Assembly (NCBI RefSeq): GCF_002531725.1
Contig: NZ_NWSQ01000013.1
Span: forward strand, 150,452 to 214,451
Length of the DNA stretch: 64,000 nucleotides
Direction of reading: 5' to 3'
DNA from: Rhizobium sp. L43
GTDB lineage: Bacteria; Pseudomonadota; Alphaproteobacteria; Rhizobiales; Rhizobiaceae
Positions 60,420 to 64,000 of the stretch are shown in pieces. How positions within the stretch are numbered: position 1 is the stretch's first letter; the number at the start of each line of letters is the position of its first letter. The notes beneath the pieces were generated by a model. That model did not search any database. It had not been told where the DNA came from and saw only the letters and a program-made list of their open reading frames with translations. The position numbers and the translations under genes are program-made.

Positions 60420-60470
60420 GATTTTTCCTCCCAGGGGGCTATCCTCACAATTTTTCCCCTATGCGGATTA

Positions 60471-60498
60471 ATTCAACGGAGCTTTGACGCAATGTCAA
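60471..60498 (-). promoter_or_regulatory. candidate promoter of the second CUT1 operon
   Basis: On the minus strand TTGACA (60493-60498) is followed after 16 bases by TTGAAT (60471-60476), or after 17 by TGAATT. The -35 is perfect and the -10 is weak. It lies 52-79 bp upstream of the binding-protein start. No transcript data are available. Confidence 0.45.
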
Positions 60499-60527
60499 CC
60501 CAATGCCGCTATTTTTATCAAATGCGC

Positions 60528-60586
60528 TTGACAGAGCCGCCGAATTGCCCGCTATTTATTTCGTAACCCGTTAAAAATATTGGGTT
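60528..60586 (+). promoter_or_regulatory. candidate promoter and inverted repeat upstream of the ROK gene
   Basis: TTGACA (60528-60533) and TATTTA (60553-60558), spaced by 19 bases, could be a promoter for the ROK gene. AACCC (60565-60569) and GGGTT (60582-60586) form an inverted repeat with a 12-base A/T-rich centre, between this promoter and the ROK start at 60621. This is where an autorepressor or divergent operator would sit. Confidence 0.45.
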
Positions 60587-60620
60587 CCGCACCAACGAAA
60601 CGATCGCCCGGCTAGACCAA

Positions 60621-61820
60621 ATGAAGACCGCAGATCCAGAATTAATGCGCGCGATCAATCGCTTGACCGTGCTCGATACCATCCGGCGCCATGGTCCGAT
60701 CTCGCGGATCGAGATCAGCGAGCGCACCGAACTCTCCACCACGACCGTTTCCGCCATCACCGCCTCGCTGCTCGACGACGGGCTGATCCTGCCGCGTCAC
60801 GAAGGCGATATCCGCAACGAGGCGGTGCGCGGGCGGCCGCGGGTGATGCTGGAGCTCAATCCCGATGCCGCCCGCGTGGTGGGCGCCAAGATCGCCGCCA
60901 ACAGGATGGTCTTCGTCGTCACCAATTTCCGCGGCGACGTGCTGTCGAAGCTCGCTCTGCCGATCCGCATCGACCGGCAGCCGATCGGCGTCATCGCCGA
61001 TCTAGTCGAGGATGGCGTCAGGCGCTGCGTCGTCGATGCCGGGCTGTCGCTGGAGGATGTCGACAGTGTCTGCCTCGGCTTTCCCGGCGTTATCGAGCAC
61101 CGCACCGGCTATATCAGAAGCAGCCCGATCTTTCGCGACACCAATGTCGACTTCGCCGCCGAGATGTCGGCGCGGCTTTCGACGCCGACCATTGTCGAAA
61201 GCGACGCCCATGCCATCACCCTCGGCCATCACTGGTTCGGCAAGGCCCGCGATCTCGAGGATATGGTGCTGATTTCGCTGGAACAGACGCTGGGGCTCGG
61301 CGTCCTGCACGGCAACAGCCTGTTTCGCGGTGCCGGCGGCCTCAGCCACAATCTTGGCGATCTCGTGCTCGGCATGGGACCGAATGGCGTCGTGCGGCTC
61401 TTCAGCCAGGCCGGCGAAAGCGCCATCCTCGGCGAACAGCAGGCCGACGGGCGTTTTGCCGAAGCGATCCGCCTCGGGCGCGGCATGAACCATGCCCAGG
61501 CGCTGATCAAGGCCGATGACGACCGGCTGATCAGCGCCGCCATCCGCGCCGGCGAAGCGGTCGGATTGACCATCGCCAATATCGTCACGCTGTTTGCGCC
61601 GCCACGGGTCATTCTTGTGGGGTCGAGCCTGGCGCTCGGCGAACCCTTTTTGAACAGCCTGCGTGATGCCTATGCGCTCGCCATTCCGCCGTCGCTGAAA
61701 GGCGTAAGCGAACTCGTCTTCGACGATTCGAGCGATGATTTCTGGGCGCAAGGCGCGGCGGCGGTGGCGCTCTACGAACTCTACGAATCACCCTGGAGCA
61801 CGACAGGGCCGGCGCTCTGA
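60621..61820 (+). CDS. ROK-family transcriptional regulator without zinc and kinase motifs
   Basis: A 399-residue NagC/XylR-type ROK regulator. The N-terminal winged helix (about residues 15-70) has RIEISERTELSTTTVSAITASL. The ROK sugar-binding domain follows from about 85. The usual zinc motif (C-x-C-G-x2-G-C-x-E) is missing: at that place the protein reads GLSHNLGDLVLGMGPNGVVRLF, with no cysteines. The phosphate-loop glycines of ROK kinases are also replaced (SLEQTLGLGVLHG). The protein is therefore a regulator rather than a kinase and may bind its sugar differently. It is divergent from the CUT1 operon and 33 bp ahead of the oxidoreductase gene. Confidence 0.9.
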   Translation: MKTADPELMRAINRLTVLDTIRRHGPISRIEISERTELSTTTVSAITASLLDDGLILPRHEGDIRNEAVRGRPRVMLELNPDAARVVGAKIAANRMVFVVTNFRGDVLSKLALPIRIDRQPIGVIADLVEDGVRRCVVDAGLSLEDVDSVCLGFPGVIEHRTGYIRSSPIFRDTNVDFAAEMSARLSTPTIVESDAHAITLGHHWFGKARDLEDMVLISLEQTLGLGVLHGNSLFRGAGGLSHNLGDLVLGMGPNGVVRLFSQAGESAILGEQQADGRFAEAIRLGRGMNHAQALIKADDDRLISAAIRAGEAVGLTIANIVTLFAPPRVILVGSSLALGEPFLNSLRDAYALAIPPSLKGVSELVFDDSSDDFWAQGAAAVALYELYESPWSTTGPAL

Positions 61821-61853
61821 CGGGCGCACAATCACGATTTAATGGAGGAATTC

Positions 61854-62954
61854 ATGGACAAAGTCGGTATCGGCATCATCGGATGCGGCAATATTTCGGG
61901 CGCCTATCTCACGGCGATGGCATCCTTCCCCATTCTCGACATTCGCGGCGTCGCCGATCTCAACCGGGAGCTGGCAGAGGCAAAGGCCGCTGAATTCAAT
62001 GTTCCGGTCAAATCCGTCGAGGCACTTTTCGCCGACCCCACGGTCGAAATCATCGTCAATCTGACGATCCCGAAGGCGCATGTCGCGGTCGCGCTGCAGG
62101 CGCTTGAGGCCGGTAAACACACCTATTCGGAAAAGCCGCTGGGGATTAATTTCGCGGAAGGGAAAAAATTGGCGGAGGCCGCCAAGGCGCGGAATCTGCG
62201 GATCGGCGCCGCCCCCGACACCTTCCTCGGCGGCGGCCACCAGACGGCCCGCGCCTTGATCGATCAGGGCGTCATCGGCCAGCCGGTCGGCGGCTCGGCC
62301 ACCTTCATGTGCCCGGGCCATGAGCGCTGGCACCCGAACCCGGCCTTCTACTACGAAGTCGGCGGTGGGCCGATGCTCGATATGGGCCCCTATTACATCA
62401 CCGATCTCGTCAATCTTCTCGGACCGGTTTCGCAAGTTGCCGGCTTTGCGACGACGCCGCGATCGGAACGGCTTGTTACCAGCGAGCCGCGTCATGGCGA
62501 GAGCATTCCCGTGCATGTGCCGACCCATGTTGCCGGCATGATGGCCTTTGCCAACGGCGCGGTCGTCCAGATCGCCATGAGCTTCGATGTCGCCGGTCAC
62601 AAGCATGTGCCGCTCGAGATCTACGGAACCGAGGGCACGCTGATCGTTCCCGATCCGAACAAGTTCGCCGGCCCGGTGGAATATCTGAAGAAGGGCGGTC
62701 CGTTCGAGGACCAGCCGGTCACAGCGCCCTATGCCGACGGCAACTACCGCTCGCTCGGCGTCGCCGACATGGCGCATGCGATCCGCTCCAACCGGCCGCA
62801 CCGCGCCAATGGCGATCTGGCGCTGCATGTGTTGGAAGTCATGGAAGCCTTCCACACCGCTGCCGCAACCGGCCGGACGGTGACGATCACCACGGCGACG
62901 GAGCGCCCTGCCCCCTTGTCCGATTCCATCGTCGACGGACGGCTGGCGAAATAA
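61854..62954 (+). CDS. Gfo/Idh/MocA family oxidoreductase (ThuB-like)
   Basis: A 366-residue NAD(P)-dependent sugar oxidoreductase. The start is the ATG giving MDKVGIGIIGCGNISGAYLTA, nine bases after GGAGG; the ATG at 61842 precedes that site and is unlikely. The Rossmann motif is GIIGCGNISGAY, and YSEKPLG carries the conserved EKP lysine. The C-terminal domain contains GGPMLDMGPYYITDLV with the catalytic Asp/Tyr region. In the rhizobial thu locus, ThuB-type enzymes act with ThuA on imported disaccharides to give 3-keto derivatives. A similar reaction is inferred here. Confidence 0.93.
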   Translation: MDKVGIGIIGCGNISGAYLTAMASFPILDIRGVADLNRELAEAKAAEFNVPVKSVEALFADPTVEIIVNLTIPKAHVAVALQALEAGKHTYSEKPLGINFAEGKKLAEAAKARNLRIGAAPDTFLGGGHQTARALIDQGVIGQPVGGSATFMCPGHERWHPNPAFYYEVGGGPMLDMGPYYITDLVNLLGPVSQVAGFATTPRSERLVTSEPRHGESIPVHVPTHVAGMMAFANGAVVQIAMSFDVAGHKHVPLEIYGTEGTLIVPDPNKFAGPVEYLKKGGPFEDQPVTAPYADGNYRSLGVADMAHAIRSNRPHRANGDLALHVLEVMEAFHTAAATGRTVTITTATERPAPLSDSIVDGRLAK

Positions 62955-62972
62955 ATTTCAGGAGGAAAGACT

Positions 62973-63614
62973 ATGCGTGAAGCACTGATCGTTTGGGGCG
63001 GCTGGAGCGGGCATGAGCCGCAGGAGTGCGCCGAAATCATCAAGACCATGCTCGAGGAGGACGGCTTCAAGGTCTATCTCGAACATGGCACCGAGGCGCT
63101 TGCCGACCCTTCCGTCCATGATCTCAGCCTCGTCGTGCCGATCATGACGATGTCGAAGATCGAGAAGGAGGAGGTCAAGAATCTCGCCACGGCGATCGAA
63201 AGCGGCGTCGGCATCGCCGGCTATCACGGCGGCGCGGGCGATGCCTTCCGCGACTCCGTCGATTACCAGTTCATCATCGGCGGCCAATGGGTGGCTCACC
63301 CCGGCAACATCATCGACTATACCGTCAATATCACCCGGCCCGATGACCCCCTCGTGGAAGGGATTGCCGATTTCCCCTATACGTCAGAGCAATATTACAT
63401 GCATGTCGACCCCTCGAACGAGGTTCTGGCAACGACGAAGTTCACCGGCGACCACGCCTACTGGATCGACGGCGTTGTCATGCCTGTGGTCTGGAAACGG
63501 AAATACGGCAAGGGCCGCGTCTTCTATTCCTCGCTCGGCCATCAGGCCAAGGAATTCGAGGTGCCCGAGATGAAGACCATCTTCCGCCGCGGCGCCAATT
63601 GGGCGGCGCGGTAG
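62973..63614 (+). CDS. ThuA-like protein
   Basis: A 213-residue protein of the ThuA family (class I glutamine-amidotransferase-like fold without the catalytic Cys). The start MREALIVWGGWSGHEPQECA has ribosome site AGGAGG. Features are GIAGYHGGAGDAFRDS and the region HPGNIIDYTVNITRPDDPLVEGI, followed by SEQYYMHVDPSNEVL. ThuA and ThuB are needed for breakdown of trehalose and related disaccharides in Sinorhizobium. It lies 18 bp behind the oxidoreductase gene, so the two are co-transcribed. Confidence 0.92.
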   Translation: MREALIVWGGWSGHEPQECAEIIKTMLEEDGFKVYLEHGTEALADPSVHDLSLVVPIMTMSKIEKEEVKNLATAIESGVGIAGYHGGAGDAFRDSVDYQFIIGGQWVAHPGNIIDYTVNITRPDDPLVEGIADFPYTSEQYYMHVDPSNEVLATTKFTGDHAYWIDGVVMPVVWKRKYGKGRVFYSSLGHQAKEFEVPEMKTIFRRGANWAAR

Positions 63615-63664
63615 GGCGAGGCAGGCTGGTTTGTGGGGGTGGTTGTTCCTCACCCTAACCTTAC

Positions 63665-63716
63665 CGGGGTCGAGCCACACATCTCGACTCTCCGGACCCA
63701 GTAAACACGGCGAAGG
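63665..63716. repeat. mosaic repeat module after the ThuA-like gene
   Basis: GGGGTCGAGCCACACATCTC followed by GACTCTCCGGACCCAG and TAAACACGGCGAAGGA is a diverged copy of the module at 47696-47752, and partly of 55799-55833. The CCCCGT/ACGGGG hairpin of the other copies is broken here by substitutions. Confidence 0.65.
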
Positions 63717-63753
63717 ACGTACTTTGCGAGACGTGGCGAGGGACGGAGAGGTC

Positions 63754-63818
63754 GCGGCATAAGCTCTTCTCCCCTCGGGGAGAAGGTGCCGGCAGGCGGA
63801 TGAGGGGGCCACACGGCA
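63754..63818. repeat. RIME-like module, inverted partner of 55973-56037
   Basis: This 65-base element is the reverse complement of 55973-56037 with one mismatch seen. It carries the hairpin CTTCTCCCCTCGGGGAGAAG. It lies at the right edge of the second sugar cluster, so the two copies flank that cluster in inverted orientation. Confidence 0.85.
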
Positions 63819-63839
63819 TACCTCTCACACATAATTCAC

Positions 63840-64000
63840 CTATCCCGCCACACCGAGTTCCAGCGGCCTGAACAGAGTCTCGAAACCTGCGGGGTCCGTG
63901 TTGTTGAAAAGACCGGCTTCGCCGGCCCCCTCATCCGCCCTACGGGCACCTTCTCCCCGCTGGGCTATGGCATTCACACATTTAAAATTGCCTATGGGAT
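63840..64000 (-). CDS. possible C-terminal end of a gene, running through a repeat
   Basis: On the minus strand a frame is open from the right edge of the window to TAG at 63840-63842. The last residues (FNNTDPAGFETLFRPLELGV) look like a real protein C-terminus. However, the part to the right reads through a RIME-like module (QRGEGARRADEGAGEAG), which is not typical coding sequence. Either a gene ends here and has absorbed the repeat in frame, or only a broken tail remains. The family is not recognised. Confidence 0.3.
   Translation of the reverse strand, partial: PIGNFKCVNAIAQRGEGARRADEGAGEAGLFNNTDPAGFETLFRPLELGVAG
63935..63964. repeat. RIME-like module, inverted partner of 55865-55894
   Basis: The 30 bases match the reverse complement of 55865-55894 exactly. 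They are preceded by GGCCCCCTCAT, so this copy carries the same beginning as other modules. It lies outside the 63754-63818 element, giving a nested arrangement with the left-hand pair. Confidence 0.75.

Overview
The window is a piece of an alphaproteobacterial chromosome that reads as Rhizobium (R. leguminosarum/R. etli group). This is judged from gene content and protein wording, not from a search. Pointers are a phosphatidylcholine synthase (Pcs), many sugar, nucleoside and peptide-type ABC importers, FCD-type GntR, ROK, LacI and LysR regulators, high G+C, and short mosaic intergenic repeats of the rhizobial RIME kind. No rRNA, tRNA, CRISPR array, insertion sequence or phage gene was seen.

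Layout. 1-5.8 kb is a housekeeping block: the 3' part of recG, a DUF502 membrane protein, glmS and glmU. 5.98-11.4 kb is a galactofuranose-type ABC importer operon (ytfQ-ytfR-ytfT-yjfF) that ends with its own GntR regulator. 11.5-16.3 kb is a BMP-family (nucleoside-type) importer operon closed by a clear intrinsic terminator; upstream on the same strand with short gaps lie a quinone oxidoreductase and pcs. 18.4-24.5 kb carries ferredoxin-NADP reductase, a GntR regulator, a VOC protein, a MacAB-like export system, a GFA protein and a small DUF3606-like protein.

24.7-39.3 kb looks like an accessory region. It begins with a cytochrome c'/cytochrome b561 divergent pair. A periplasmic copper-handling cluster follows (His/Cys-rich small protein, lipoprotein, TolC-like protein, multicopper oxidase, cupredoxin, CusF-like, DUF411). 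Then comes a set of redox and detoxification genes (DUF2255, aldo/keto reductase, two LysR regulators, flavodoxin-like protein, alcohol dehydrogenase, DJ-1/PfpI protein, lipocalin-like protein, amidohydrolase). Three genes here carry visible lesions: a frameshift in the TolC gene, a frameshift in the first LysR gene, and an in-frame TAG in the flavodoxin gene. A fourth short stretch looks like a gene relic. Genes outside this region look intact.

39.3-63.6 kb holds three carbohydrate-uptake modules. (1) A CUT1 sugar importer operon headed by an unrecognised 840-residue protein and faced by a divergent LacI regulator. (2) A peptide-type (Dpp-like) importer operon facing a GntR regulator followed by a mannonate-dehydratase-like gene and kdgD. 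Matching ATGTC/GACAT palindromes lie in both control regions, which suggests one uronate or aldarate regulon. (3) A second CUT1 importer, a divergent ROK regulator that lacks the usual ROK zinc and kinase motifs, a Gfo/Idh/MocA oxidoreductase and a ThuA-like protein; this resembles the known thu trehalose locus and is bracketed by nested inverted copies of intergenic repeats.

The items most worth following up are the 840-residue protein, the shared operator that ties a peptide-type transporter to sugar-acid catabolism, and the cluster of broken genes. Nothing here can be claimed from sequence reading alone as a wholly new system.
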